Below, piece after piece: positions 20,244-32,279 of a stretch of 64,000 nucleotides of DNA. The notes below the pieces were generated by a model. That model ran no database searches and had not been told where the DNA came from. It saw only the letters and a list, made by a program, of their open reading frames with translations. This DNA comes from Burkholderia aenigmatica (GTDB lineage: Bacteria; Pseudomonadota; Gammaproteobacteria; Burkholderiales; Burkholderiaceae). A program made the translations under genes and the position numbers. The stretch lies in contig NZ_CABVQC010000005.1 in NCBI RefSeq assembly GCF_902499175.1, positions 1-64,000 on the forward strand, read 5' to 3'. The stretch's first letter is position 1. Each line of letters starts with the position of its first letter.

Positions 20244-21185
20244 ATGAGCGGGATTGATCCGAAACGTTTCGGCAAGGTGGCGGTGTTGTTCGGCGGCGAG
20301 TCCTCGGAGCGCGAGGTGTCGCTCACGTCGGGCAAGCTCGTGCTGCAGGGCCTGCGCGACGCGGGCATCGACGCGCACCCGTTCGACCCGGCCGAGCGCC
20401 CGCTGGCGGCGCTGAAGGATGAAGGGTTCGTGCGCGCGTTCAACGCGCTGCATGGCGGCTACGGCGAGAACGGCCAGATCCAGGGCGCGCTCGATTTCTA
20501 CGGCATTCGTTACACGGGCAGCGGCGTGCTCGGGTCGGCGCTCGGCCTCGACAAGTTCCGCACGAAGCTCGTGTGGCAGCAGACGGGCGTGCCGACGCCG
20601 CCGTTCGAGACGGTGCTGCGCGGCGACGACCTCGCGGCGCGCGCGACGGACATCGTCGCGAAGCTCGGCCTGCCGCTGTTCGTGAAGCCGGCGAGCGAGG
20701 GCTCGAGCGTGGCGGTGCTGAAAGTGAAGACGGCCGACGCGCTGCCGGCTGCGCTCGCGGAAGCCGCGAAGCATGACCCGATCGTGATCGTCGAGAAGAG
20801 CATCGAGGGCGGCGGCGAATACACCGCCTGCATCGCTGGCGATCTCGACCTGCCGGTGATCAAGATCGTGCCGGCCGGCGAGTTCTACGACTATCACGCG
20901 AAGTACGTCGCCGACGACACGCAATACCTGATTCCGTGCGGGCTGCCCGCCGACAAGGAAGCGGAGCTCAAGCGCATCGCGCGCCGTGCGTTCGACGTGC
21001 TCGGCTGCACCGACTGGGGCCGCGCGGATTTCATGCTCGACGCCGACGGCAACGCGTACTTCCTGGAAGTGAACACCGCGCCGGGCATGACTGACCACTC
21101 GCTGCCGCCGAAGGCCGCGCGCGCGGTCGGCATCAGCTATTCGGAGCTGGTCGTGAAGGTGCTGTCGCTCACGCTCAACGACTGA
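20244..21185 (+). CDS. ddl: D-alanine:D-alanine ligase
   Basis: 313 residues, ATP-grasp enzyme that supplies the D-Ala-D-Ala dipeptide to MurF. N-terminal [17 protein letters not shown], the ATP-grasp segment [13 protein letters not shown] near residue 148, and the C-terminal metal-binding block [14 protein letters not shown] near residue 272 are diagnostic. The start is the ATG just behind the murC stop (TGACATG). Its place between murC and ftsQ is that of ddlB. Confidence 0.95.
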   Translation: MSGIDPKRFGKVAVLFGGESSEREVSLTSGKLVLQGLRDAGIDAHPFDPAERPLAALKDEGFVRAFNALHGGYGENGQIQGALDFYGIRYTGSGVLGSALGLDKFRTKLVWQQTGVPTPPFETVLRGDDLAARATDIVAKLGLPLFVKPASEGSSVAVLKVKTADALPAALAEAAKHDPIVIVEKSIEGGGEYTACIAGDLDLPVIKIVPAGEFYDYHAKYVADDTQYLIPCGLPADKEAELKRIARRAFDVLGCTDWGRADFMLDADGNAYFLEVNTAPGMTDHSLPPKAARAVGISYSELVVKVLSLTLND

Positions 21186-21204
21186 CGCAGGAACGGAACG
21201 ACGT

Positions 21205-21957
21205 ATGTGGAACAACGTTCGCCAACTCAACCTTGCCGCCAGCGCGCTGTACGCGCTGTTGCTGCTCGTGTTGGCGGCGGCCGGTTGCTACTGGCTGATC
21301 CAGCGCCCGACGTTCGCGCTGCGGGAAATCCGGATCGACGGCGACACCGAGCACATCAATTCACCGACGGTGCGCGCGGGCGTGGTCGGCCGGCTGAAGG
21401 GCAATTTCTTCACGGTCGATCTCGATGCGGCACGCGGCGCGTTCGAGCAGATGCCCTGGGTGCGCCACGCGAGCGTGCGCCGGGTGTGGCCGAATGCGCT
21501 GGCTGTCACGCTCGAGGAGTACAAACCGCTCGGGACCTGGGGCAGCGACCAGCTCGTGAGTGTCGACGGCGAACTGTTCACCGCGAACCAGGGCGAGCTG
21601 GAGCAGGAACTGCCGGCATTCGACGGCCCGGAGGGCAGTGCGAAGGAAGTCGTCACGCGGTATCGCGACTTCGGGAAATGGTTTGCGCCGCTGAAGGCGG
21701 CGCCGGAAGAAGTGACGCTGTCGGCGCGGTACGCGTGGACGGTGAAGCTGTCGAACGGCATGCAGGTCGAGCTGGGCAAGGAACGCAACAGCGAGTCGCT
21801 GCATGACCGGAGCCAGCGCCTGGTTGCCGCATGGCCGGCTGTCACGGAGCGCTGGGGCAACGACATCGAGTACGCGGACCTGCGTTATCCGAACGGATTC
21901 GCGATTCGTGCGGCAGGCATGCGGTTCCTGACCGATACCGACAAGCGCAAGAAGTAA
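21205..21957 (+). CDS. ftsQ: Cell division protein FtsQ
   Basis: 250 residues, bitopic. A short cytoplasmic tail is followed by a transmembrane helix (about 11-31), then the POTRA domain starting FALREIRIDGD and the FtsQ beta domain (RRVWPNALAVTLEEYKPLG). It links the early ring (FtsA/FtsZ) to FtsLB and FtsWI. It is slightly shorter than the E. coli protein (276), as is usual for beta-proteobacteria. It lies 19 bp after ddl and 26 bp before ftsA. Confidence 0.93.
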   Translation: MWNNVRQLNLAASALYALLLLVLAAAGCYWLIQRPTFALREIRIDGDTEHINSPTVRAGVVGRLKGNFFTVDLDAARGAFEQMPWVRHASVRRVWPNALAVTLEEYKPLGTWGSDQLVSVDGELFTANQGELEQELPAFDGPEGSAKEVVTRYRDFGKWFAPLKAAPEEVTLSARYAWTVKLSNGMQVELGKERNSESLHDRSQRLVAAWPAVTERWGNDIEYADLRYPNGFAIRAAGMRFLTDTDKRKK

Positions 21958-21983
21958 CGAGAGATCACACGCAAGAGCACTTT

Positions 21984-23216
21984 ATGAGCAAAGACTACAA
22001 GGATCTGCTGGTTTCCCTCGACATCGGCACGTCGAAGGTGGTGGCCATCGTCGCCGAGCTGAAGGGCGAAGGCCACTACGAGGTGATCGGTCTCGGCCAG
22101 AGCGAGTCGAAGGGTCTGAAGAAAGGTGTGGTGGTCAACATCGAGGCCACCGTGCAGTCGATCCAGCGCGCGCTCGAGGAAGCCGAGCTGATGGCCGACT
22201 GCAAGATCACCAACGTGTTCACGGGGATCGCGGGCAGCCACATCCGCAGCTTCAACTCGAGCGGGATGGTCGCGATCAAGGACAAGGAGGTCACGCAGAC
22301 CGACGTTGCGCGCGTGATCGAGACCGCGAAGGCGATCAACATCCCGACCGACCAGCAGGTGCTGCACATCCTCACGCAGGAATTCATCATCGACGGCCAG
22401 GAAGACGTGCGCGAGCCGATCGGCATGAGCGGCATCCGGCTGGAAGTGAAGGTGCACATCGTGACGGGCGCGGTGAGTGCCGCGCAGAACATCGTCAAGT
22501 GCGTGCGCCGTTGCGGGCTCGAAGTGAACGACCTGATCCTGCAGCCGCTCGCGTCGTCGCTGGCCGTGCTGACGGAAGACGAGAAGGATCTCGGCGTAGT
22601 GCTGGTCGACATCGGCGGCGGCACGACGGACATCGCGATCTTCGCCGAAGGCGCGATCCGTCACACCGCGGTGATTCCGATCGCCGGCGACCAGATCACG
22701 AGCGACATCGCGATGGCGCTGCGCACGCCGACGCCGGATGCGGAAGACATCAAGGTCGGCTACGGCATTGCCAAGCAGGCGCTCGCCGATCCGGACGAAA
22801 TGGTGGAAGTGCCGGGCCTCGGCGAACGCGGCCCGCGCACGCTGTCGCGCCAGGCGCTCGCAGCCGTGATCGAGCCGCGTGTCGAGGAACTGTTCTCGCT
22901 CGTGCAGCAGGTCGTGCGCGAATCGGGTTACGAAGAACTGCTGAGCTCCGGCGTGGTCATTACGGGCGGGGCGTCGATGATGCCCGGCATGGTCGAGCTC
23001 GGCGAAGACATTTTCCTGAAACCGGTGCGCATCGGCGCGCCGGAATATGCAGGCGGCCTCTCCGACGTCGTGCGCAATCCGCGCTACTCGACGGCGATGG
23101 GGCTGCTCGTCGAAGGCAGTGCTCAGCGCATGCGCGGCCGCAAGGTCGCCGTGCAGTCCGGCAACGCGGGGCAGGTGTTCTCGCGGATGAAGGAATGGTT
23201 CCTGAGCAACTTCTGA
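21984..23216 (+). CDS. ftsA: Cell division protein FtsA
   Basis: 410 residues, actin-like ATPase that tethers FtsZ to the membrane. LDIGTSKVVAIVAEL at the N-terminus (phosphate 1), DIGGGTTDIAIF near residue 204 (phosphate 2) and TGGASMMPGM near residue 330 (adenosine motif) are clear. The extreme C-terminus, SRMKEWFLSNF, is the amphipathic membrane-targeting helix. ATG 21984 was chosen over upstream in-frame codons because it gives the family N-terminus. A 112-bp gap to ftsZ could hold an ftsZ-specific promoter, but none is obvious. Confidence 0.95.
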   Translation: MSKDYKDLLVSLDIGTSKVVAIVAELKGEGHYEVIGLGQSESKGLKKGVVVNIEATVQSIQRALEEAELMADCKITNVFTGIAGSHIRSFNSSGMVAIKDKEVTQTDVARVIETAKAINIPTDQQVLHILTQEFIIDGQEDVREPIGMSGIRLEVKVHIVTGAVSAAQNIVKCVRRCGLEVNDLILQPLASSLAVLTEDEKDLGVVLVDIGGGTTDIAIFAEGAIRHTAVIPIAGDQITSDIAMALRTPTPDAEDIKVGYGIAKQALADPDEMVEVPGLGERGPRTLSRQALAAVIEPRVEELFSLVQQVVRESGYEELLSSGVVITGGASMMPGMVELGEDIFLKPVRIGAPEYAGGLSDVVRNPRYSTAMGLLVEGSAQRMRGRKVAVQSGNAGQVFSRMKEWFLSNF

Positions 23217-23328
23217 CGAACCGAATCGAAATTCGCGCCGGTGCCGGCGGCTGGCGCGCGACAGGGGGTTGCCCGATCTCCTGCCGAATAACGGCCGAGT
23301 AGCAGTATTTCTCTTGACGGAGGCAACA

Positions 23329-24525
23329 ATGGAATTCGAAATGCTGGAAACCGAAACCAACGGCACCATCATCAAGGTGGTCGGCGTTGGCGGCGCTGGC
23401 GGCAATGCCGTCCAGCACATGATCAACCGCGGCGTGCAGGGCGTCGACTTCATCGTGATGAACACGGATGCGCAGGCGCTGTCGCGTTCGCGTGCATCGT
23501 CGGTGATCCAGCTCGGCAACACGGGTCTGGGCGCTGGCGCGAAGCCGGAAATGGGCCGTGCGGCAGCGGAAGAAGCGCGTGAGCGCATCGCCGACGCACT
23601 GCGCGGCGCGCACATGGTGTTCATCACGGCCGGCATGGGTGGTGGCACGGGCACGGGCGCGGCACCGGTGGTTGCGCAGATCGCGAAGGAGATGGGCATC
23701 CTGACGGTGGGTGTCGTCAGCAAGCCGTTCGAGTTCGAAGGCGGCAAGCGCATGCGCGTCGCTGAAGCCGGTTCGCAGCAACTGGAGGATCACGTCGACT
23801 CGCTGATCGTCGTTCTGAACGACAAGCTGTTCGACGTGATGGGCGACGATGCCGAGATGGACAAGTGCTTCCAGTGCGCGGACGACGTGTTGAACAACGC
23901 GGTTGCAGGCATTGCTGAAATCATCAATGTCGATGGCCTCGTGAACGTCGACTTCGAAGACGTGAAGACGGTGATGGGCGAGCAGGGCAAGGCGATGATG
24001 GGCACGGCGACGGTCGCCGGCGTCGATCGCGCACGCCTCGCGGCGGAACAGGCCGTGGCGAGCCCGCTGCTCGAAGGCGTCGATCTGTCGGGCGCGCGCG
24101 GCGTGCTGGTCAACATCACGTCGAGCCGTTCGCTGCGCCTGTCGGAAACGCGCGAAGTGATGAACACGATCAAGAGCTACGCGGCGGAAGATGCGACGGT
24201 GATCTTCGGTGCGGTGTACGACGACGCGATGGGCGATGCACTGCGCGTGACGGTCGTGGCAACGGGTCTGGGCCGTGCGGCGAAGAAGCAGCAATCGGCA
24301 CCGATGACGCTGCTGCGCACGGGTACGGACAACCAGCCGGTCAGCGCGGTTTCGCACGGCTACGCTCCGACGCATCACGTCAGCACGGCCGACTACGGCG
24401 CGCTCGATACGCCGGCGGTGTGGCGCAATTCGCGCGAAACCGCGGCATCGCACGTGCAGGCGCTGCAGGAGAAGGGTGTCGACACGTACGACATCCCGGC
24501 TTTCCTGCGCAAGCAGGCTGACTGA
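23329..24525 (+). CDS. ftsZ: Cell division protein FtsZ
   Basis: 398 residues, the tubulin-like GTPase that forms the Z ring. The tubulin signature GGGTGTG is at 104-110, the N-terminal nucleotide motif VVGVGGAGGNAV near residue 16, and the T7 loop VNVDFEDVKTV near residue 205. The C-terminal tail DTYDIPAFLRKQ is the conserved peptide bound by FtsA and by ZapD, whose gene also lies in this window at 33006-33761. A strong GGAGG site precedes the ATG at 23329. It is the last gene of the dcw cluster proper. Confidence 0.96.
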   Translation: MEFEMLETETNGTIIKVVGVGGAGGNAVQHMINRGVQGVDFIVMNTDAQALSRSRASSVIQLGNTGLGAGAKPEMGRAAAEEARERIADALRGAHMVFITAGMGGGTGTGAAPVVAQIAKEMGILTVGVVSKPFEFEGGKRMRVAEAGSQQLEDHVDSLIVVLNDKLFDVMGDDAEMDKCFQCADDVLNNAVAGIAEIINVDGLVNVDFEDVKTVMGEQGKAMMGTATVAGVDRARLAAEQAVASPLLEGVDLSGARGVLVNITSSRSLRLSETREVMNTIKSYAAEDATVIFGAVYDDAMGDALRVTVVATGLGRAAKKQQSAPMTLLRTGTDNQPVSAVSHGYAPTHHVSTADYGALDTPAVWRNSRETAASHVQALQEKGVDTYDIPAFLRKQAD

Positions 24526-24713
24526 CGCAAACACAGGCGAAGCCGCGGCGAAACTGCCGCGGTATCGCCGGCGTGACGGATGCTACGGACCACGACAGGC
24601 CGCGTCGATTGCGACGCCGGGCCGGGAAAGGTGCCCTCTCCGCGCAAGCGGGGCGGGATGGGCCGTGCTGTCCGCAACACGCTGAAAAACCGTATCGCTA
24701 TGAGGGACCAGCC

Positions 24714-25220
24714 ATGATTCAAGTGGGCGACGCGCTGCCCGACGCGCAATTGTTCGAGTACATCGACGACGCGCGCGAAGGGTGCACGCTGGGGCCGAAC
24801 GCCTACAGCGTGCGCGACCAGGTTGCGGGAAAGCGGGTGGTGATCTTCGGATTGCCGGGCGCTTTCACGCCGACCTGCTCGGCGCAGCATGTGCCGGGCT
24901 ACGTCGAACACGCCGAGCAACTGCGCGCGGCGGGTATCGACGAGATCTGGTGCGTGTCCGTCAACGACGCATTCGTGATGGGCGCATGGGGACGTGATCT
25001 GCACACCGCGGGCAAGGTGCGCATGATGGCGGACGGCAGCGCGGCTTTCACTCATGCGCTGGGGCTGACGCAGGATTTGTCCGCGCGTGGCATGGGAATT
25101 CGTTCCCTGCGCTACGCGATGGTGATTGACGGCGGTGTGGTCAAGACGCTGGCCGTCGAGGCGCCGGGCAAATTCGAAGTGAGCGATGCGGCGAGTGTTC
25201 TCGCGACGTTGACGTCCTGA
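24714..25220 (+). CDS. Peroxiredoxin (Prx5-like)
   Basis: 168 residues. A thiol peroxidase of the redoxin/Prx5 type, reducing hydroperoxides in the cytoplasm with a peroxidatic Cys in LPGAFTPTCSAQHVPGY (about residue 55). The only other Cys is in IWCVSVND, so there is no typical second-site resolving Cys and external thiols such as glutathione or glutaredoxin are the probable reductants (inferred). The start is ATG 24714 behind TGAGGGACC. It sits between ftsZ and lpxC, an arrangement I recall from other Burkholderia; a functional tie to division is not shown. Confidence 0.88.
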   Translation: MIQVGDALPDAQLFEYIDDAREGCTLGPNAYSVRDQVAGKRVVIFGLPGAFTPTCSAQHVPGYVEHAEQLRAAGIDEIWCVSVNDAFVMGAWGRDLHTAGKVRMMADGSAAFTHALGLTQDLSARGMGIRSLRYAMVIDGGVVKTLAVEAPGKFEVSDAASVLATLTS

Positions 25221-25399
25221 TCGTGCGGTGCGCCGTTGCCTGCCGGCAACGCTGCTCACCGGCCTCAGGGCAGTTGTAACACGGGCTGATGACCGGAAAC
25301 GCCTCCGTTCCGGGCATCGGCCCGTCCCGTATCGGCGCGGGTAAACAGCCGAAACAGATTGATACGCAGTTTCAAACTACGCTGAATAGGGAATTACGC

Positions 25400-25405
25400 T
25401 ATAAT
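25400..25405 (+). promoter_or_regulatory. Possible -10 element of the lpxC promoter
   Basis: A perfect TATAAT 55 bp before the lpxC start, in an AT-richer patch (25370-25440). No good -35 is seen at 16-18 bp; TTCAAA at 25371 is too far. The call rests on the -10 and its position only. Confidence 0.4.
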
Positions 25406-25460
25406 CTCCCCTATCGAATATAACTCCTGATTGATATCTTCAATCACGACGAAGAACATC

Positions 25461-26378
25461 ATGCTGAAGCAGCGCACCATCAAATCCATCGTGAAGACCG
25501 TGGGTATCGGTGTCCACTCGGGCCGCAAGATCGAGCTGACGCTCCGTCCCGCCGCGCCGGGCACGGGCATCGTGTTCTCCCGCGTCGACCTTCCCACGCC
25601 CGTCGACATTCCCGCCGCGGCGACGTCGATCGGCGATACGCGGCTCGCGTCGGTGCTGCAGAAGGATGGCGTGCGCGTGTCGACGGTCGAGCACCTGATG
25701 TCGGCGTGTGCCGGTCTCGGCATCGACAACCTCTATGTCGACGTGACGGCCGAGGAAATCCCGATCATGGACGGCAGCGCGGCGACCTTCGTGTTCCTGA
25801 TCCAGTCCGCCGGGATCGAGGAGCAGAACGCGCCGAAGCGCTTCATCAAAGTGAAGAAGACGGTCGAAATCCGCGACGGCGACAAGTTCGCGCGTCTCGA
25901 TCCGTACTTCGGTTTCAAGCTGAAATTCTCGATCGACTTCCGTCACCCGGCCGTCGACAAGACCGGCCAGGAACTCGAGGTCGATTTCGCGAATACGTCG
26001 TACGTGCGCGAGATCGCGCGTGCACGCACGTTCGGCTTCGCGCATGAGGCCGAGATGCTGCGCGAGATGGGTCTCGCCCGTGGCGGCAGCATGGAAAACG
26101 CGATCGTGCTCGACGAGTACCGCATCCTGAACAACGACGGGCTGCGCTACGACGACGAGTTCGTGAAGCACAAGATGCTCGACGCGATCGGCGACCTGTA
26201 CGTGATCGGCCATCCGCTGCTGGCGTCGTACACGGCGTACAAGTCGGGCCACGGGCTGAACAACGCGCTGCTGCGCGAACTGCTCGCGAACGAAGATGCG
26301 TACGAGATCGTCACGTTCGACGATCCGCAAGCCGCGCCGAAGGGCTTCGCGTTCGACATGCAGACGGCCTTCGCCTGA
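25461..26378 (+). CDS. lpxC: UDP-3-O-acyl-N-acetylglucosamine deacetylase
   Basis: 305 residues. Zinc amidase that catalyses the committed step of lipid A synthesis in the cytoplasm. [17 protein letters not shown] near residue 76 carries the first Zn His; [17 protein letters not shown] near residue 238 carries the second His and the Asp ligand; the catalytic His region [11 protein letters not shown] follows near residue 265. ATG 25461 (MLKQRTIKS) is the family start rather than an in-frame codon ten codons upstream. In E. coli LpxC is controlled by FtsH proteolysis through its C-terminus; the tail here ends AFDMQTAFA. Confidence 0.95.
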   Translation: MLKQRTIKSIVKTVGIGVHSGRKIELTLRPAAPGTGIVFSRVDLPTPVDIPAAATSIGDTRLASVLQKDGVRVSTVEHLMSACAGLGIDNLYVDVTAEEIPIMDGSAATFVFLIQSAGIEEQNAPKRFIKVKKTVEIRDGDKFARLDPYFGFKLKFSIDFRHPAVDKTGQELEVDFANTSYVREIARARTFGFAHEAEMLREMGLARGGSMENAIVLDEYRILNNDGLRYDDEFVKHKMLDAIGDLYVIGHPLLASYTAYKSGHGLNNALLRELLANEDAYEIVTFDDPQAAPKGFAFDMQTAFA

Positions 26379-26399
26379 CCTGCGTTCGGCGCAAGCAAT

Positions 26400-26429
26400 A
26401 AAAAAGCAGCCTTCGGGCTGCTTTTTTTA
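26400..26429. terminator. Bidirectional terminator between lpxC and the DUF721 gene
   Basis: Arms AAAAAGCAGCC and GGCTGCTTTTT around a TTCG loop, with A and T tracts on both sides. It serves convergent lpxC (plus) and the DUF721 gene (minus). Confidence 0.92.
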
Positions 26430-26472
26430 TTGGCCGGGCGCTGGCGCTGCCGGCGGCGCCAGCGTAACGCCG

Positions 26473-26949
26473 TCAGCGCGGCTTTGCGCCATGCCGGGCC
26501 GCCATCCGCGCGAGCGCGTCCTGCAGCGGTGACGGTTCGAGATGATCTGCCAGGTCGCGCAACGCGGCCGCGCCGACCGACGTCATCCGCGCCTGCTTCA
26601 CGTGCGGCGGCTCCGGCGCATCCTTCGGGCGTATGCGCACGCGCAGCGTCGAGACCGGCCAGCCGCGCTTTTGCAGATCGCCGAGCAGCCGCGGCTCGAC
26701 CTGCCGCAGCCGCGCGGCCAGCGCGTTGTGCGCCGCAAAGAGGGTCAGGGTCCCGTCCTTCACGAAGCCGGGCTCGATGTGGTTTGCCAGGTAGTCGGGC
26801 AGGAGTGCGGCGAGATCGCGCTGCAGCGACGCGATCTGCTCGACGCCGGCGCGCAGCGCCGCGAACGCGTCGGTGCGGCCGAGCACTTCCGACACGGGTT
26901 GCGGGCGATACGGGGCGAGCGGGCCGAAACGCTTGGAAAATCGGTTCAT
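26473..26949 (-). CDS. DUF721 (DciA-like) protein
   Basis: 158 residues. The central part (LLPDYLANHIEPGFVKDGTL through ALAARLRQVEPRLLGDLQ) matches the DUF721/DciA fold, a KH-like domain that in many bacteria lacking DnaC helps load the replicative helicase DnaB. A role in helicase loading is therefore inferred. A basic, Pro-rich N-terminus (RFGPLAPYRPQPVSEVLGR) precedes it. It is transcribed divergently from secA and convergently with lpxC. Confidence 0.8.
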   Translation of the reverse strand: MNRFSKRFGPLAPYRPQPVSEVLGRTDAFAALRAGVEQIASLQRDLAALLPDYLANHIEPGFVKDGTLTLFAAHNALAARLRQVEPRLLGDLQKRGWPVSTLRVRIRPKDAPEPPHVKQARMTSVGAAALRDLADHLEPSPLQDALARMAARHGAKPR

Positions 26950-27096
26950 CGAGACATTCTTCGGGCGCGCACGCGCGCGGACGTTGACGCCGATTGTACC
27001 CGCGCGGGCCCGTGCACGGGCGGCTTTCGCCCCGTTGGCCCGGCCGTCGGCGCGCAGTGCCCGTCCGCCCGAGACACGGGCGCACGCTTCCCCGCG

Positions 27097-27105
27097 TGCT
27101 AAAAT
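27097..27105 (+). promoter_or_regulatory. Possible extended -10 promoter for secA
   Basis: TGCTAAAAT is an extended -10 element (TG, one base, TAAAAT), about 100 bp before the secA ATG in the divergent gap. No -35 is evident, as is common with extended -10 promoters. Confidence 0.4.
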
Positions 27106-27205
27106 TCCTCGTTTGAGTCCACTAATTCGCTAAGCCGCCGAGGCTCGGGCGTCGGGGCGCGCAATACGCGCCGGGCGCCGGTGCTGCGACGCAGGATCCG
27201 ATCCG

Positions 27206-30004
<2,799 letters not shown>

Positions 30005-30105
30005 TCGACGGCGGCGCGCATCACGCGTGCCGCTTCGTTCGCAGCTTCGAGTGAGTGATGTGAGTTGCGGCGGCCCGCGCGTGCGGCCGCCGGTTCTTCC
30101 AATCG

Positions 30106-30128
30106 ATGCCGGCGCATGCCGGCATTTT
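30106..30128 (+). terminator. Terminator-like hairpin between secA and argJ
   Basis: 8-bp arms ATGCCGGC (30106-30113) and GCCGGCAT (30118-30125) with loop GCAT and a short T tract, 20 nt before the argJ ATG. A second stem (GGCGGCC at 30069-30075 with GGCCGCC at 30085-30091) lies just upstream. It may end the secA message or attenuate argJ. Confidence 0.5.
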
Positions 30129-30148
30129 CCATCCGGCAGGTGTGCCCC

Positions 30149-31390
30149 ATGGCTGTCAATTTTCCGTCGATCGATCCCGCCCAACTGCATCCCGTCGCCG
30201 GCGTCACGCTCGGCTGGGCGGAAGCGAACATCCGCAAGCCGAATCGCAAGGACGTGCTGGTCATCTCCGTCGACGAAGGTGCGACGGTCGCGGGCGTGTT
30301 CACCGAAAACCGTTTCTGCGCCGCGCCGGTCATCGTCTGCCGCGAGCACCTGGCAAAGGTGCGCGCGGGCGGCGCGGGCATTCGCGCGCTCGTCGTGAAT
30401 ACGGGGAATGCGAACGCGGGCACCGGCGAGCCGGGCCTCGTGAACGCGCGCGAAACCTGCATGGAACTCGCGCGCCTCGCGGGCATCGAGCCGGCGCAGG
30501 TGCTGCCGTTCTCGACCGGCGTGATCCTCGAGCCGCTGCCGATCGACCGCCTGAAGGCTGGGCTGCCGGCCGCGCTCGCGAACCGCAAGGAAGCGAACTG
30601 GTTCGACGCCGCGCACGCGATCATGACGACCGACACGCTGCCGAAGGCCACGTCGCGCCAGGTGACGATCGACGGCCACACGGTCACGCTGACGGGCATC
30701 AGCAAGGGTGCGGGCATGATCAAGCCGAACATGGCAACGATGCTCGGCTTCCTCGCGTTCGACGCGAACGTCGCGCAGCCGGTGCTCGACACGCTCGTGA
30801 AGGAAGTGGCCGACCGCTCGTTCAACTGCATCACGATCGACGGCGATACGTCGACGAACGACTCGTTCATCCTGATCGCGTCGGGCAAGAGCACGCTGCC
30901 GGCGATCACGTCGACCGATTCGCCGGCCTATGCGGCGCTGCGCGATGCGGTGACGGAAGTCGCGCAGGTGCTGTCGCAACTGATCGTGCGCGATGGCGAA
31001 GGCGCGACGAAATTCATGACGGTGCAGGTCGAAGGCGGCAAGAATGTCGCGGAATGCCGCCAGATCGCTTACGCGATCGGCCATTCGCCGCTCGTGAAGA
31101 CGGCCTTCTACGCATCCGACCCCAACCTCGGCCGGATTCTCGCGGCGATCGGCTATGCGGGCGTCGCGGATCTCGACGTCGACAAGATCGACCTCTATCT
31201 CGACGACGTGCTCGTCGCGAAGGCGGGTGGCCGCAACCCGGCCTACCAGGAAGAGGACGGCCAGCGCGTGATGAAGCAAAGCGAAATCACGATCCGCGTG
31301 CTGCTCGGCCGCGGCGACGCGCAGGCCACCATCTGGACGTGCGACCTGTCGCACGACTACGTGAGCATCAACGCGGATTACCGTTCCTGA
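30149..31390 (+). CDS. argJ: Glutamate N-acetyltransferase / amino-acid acetyltransferase
   Basis: 413 residues. It moves the acetyl group from N-acetylornithine to glutamate in the cyclic arginine pathway, and in bifunctional versions also uses acetyl-CoA. The precursor cleaves itself between Ala and Thr in [10 protein letters not shown]; the nucleophile Thr is residue 197. [14 protein letters not shown] ([13 protein letters not shown], about 87-99) and DGDTSTNDS near residue 231 are family blocks. ATG 30149 gives the normal N-terminus. It is probably the first gene of a unit with the ATPase 19 bp downstream. Confidence 0.94.
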   Translation: MAVNFPSIDPAQLHPVAGVTLGWAEANIRKPNRKDVLVISVDEGATVAGVFTENRFCAAPVIVCREHLAKVRAGGAGIRALVVNTGNANAGTGEPGLVNARETCMELARLAGIEPAQVLPFSTGVILEPLPIDRLKAGLPAALANRKEANWFDAAHAIMTTDTLPKATSRQVTIDGHTVTLTGISKGAGMIKPNMATMLGFLAFDANVAQPVLDTLVKEVADRSFNCITIDGDTSTNDSFILIASGKSTLPAITSTDSPAYAALRDAVTEVAQVLSQLIVRDGEGATKFMTVQVEGGKNVAECRQIAYAIGHSPLVKTAFYASDPNLGRILAAIGYAGVADLDVDKIDLYLDDVLVAKAGGRNPAYQEEDGQRVMKQSEITIRVLLGRGDAQATIWTCDLSHDYVSINADYRS

Positions 31391-31409
31391 TCGGGAGCGG
31401 TCGAACGAC

Positions 31410-32279
31410 ATGGACAAACTTGAACAGTTTCTGACGCGCGCCGAAGCGTTGCTCGGTCGTCTCGAGGGGATGCTGCCGCCTGCACCGGCGGCGGTCGATT
31501 GGAATGCCGCACACGCGTTCCGCTGGCGCAAGCGCCAGGGGCGCGGCTATCTGCAGCCGGTGCCGGCCGTGTCGTCGATCACGCTCGACGATCTCCACAA
31601 CATCGATCGCCAGAAAGGGCTGATCGAACAGAACACGCGGCAGTTCGTGCAGCAGAAGCCGGCGAACAACGTGCTGCTGACCGGCGCGCGCGGTACCGGC
31701 AAGTCGTCGCTGATCAAGGCGTGCCTGAACGCGTATGCGAAGGACGACCTGCGCCTGATCGAAGTCGACAAGGACGACCTGCATGATCTCGGCGACATCG
31801 TCGACTTGATCTCGCAGCGTCCCGAGCGCTTCATCGTGTTCTGCGACGACCTGTCGTTCGAGGAAGGCGAGTCGGGTTACAAGGCGCTGAAGGTCGCGCT
31901 AGACGGCTCGATCACCGCGCAGTCGGACAACGTGCTGATCTACGCGACGTCGAACCGCCGGCATCTGCTGCCCGAGTACATGAGCGACAACGAGACGTAC
32001 AAGCATCTCCCGGATGGCGAGATTCACCCCGGCGAAGTCGTCGAGGAGAAGATCTCGCTGTCGGAGCGCTTCGGCCTGTGGGTCAGCTTCTATCCGTTCA
32101 AGCAGGACGACTATCTCGACATCGTCGGGCACTGGCTGCGCCATTTCGGCTGCCCGGATACGGAGATCGAGTCCGCACGCGGCGACGCGCTCGTGTGGGC
32201 GCTCGAGCGCGGCTCGCGATCGGGGCGCGTCGCGTGGCAGTTTGCGCGTGACTGGTCGGGCCGCAAGGAGCAAGCATGA
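31410..32279 (+). CDS. DUF815 family ATP-binding protein
   Basis: 289 residues. AAA-type P-loop protein with Walker A GARGTGKSS at 92-100 and Walker B-like FIVFCDDLSFEEGE near residue 143. YATSNRRHLLPEYMSDN near residue 178 is typical of the DUF815 group, whose cellular role is not established. No signal peptide. It lies 19 bp after argJ and overlaps the Nudix gene by four bases (ATGA), so the two are probably translated together. I can name the family but not the function. Confidence 0.85.
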   Translation: MDKLEQFLTRAEALLGRLEGMLPPAPAAVDWNAAHAFRWRKRQGRGYLQPVPAVSSITLDDLHNIDRQKGLIEQNTRQFVQQKPANNVLLTGARGTGKSSLIKACLNAYAKDDLRLIEVDKDDLHDLGDIVDLISQRPERFIVFCDDLSFEEGESGYKALKVALDGSITAQSDNVLIYATSNRRHLLPEYMSDNETYKHLPDGEIHPGEVVEEKISLSERFGLWVSFYPFKQDDYLDIVGHWLRHFGCPDTEIESARGDALVWALERGSRSGRVAWQFARDWSGRKEQA

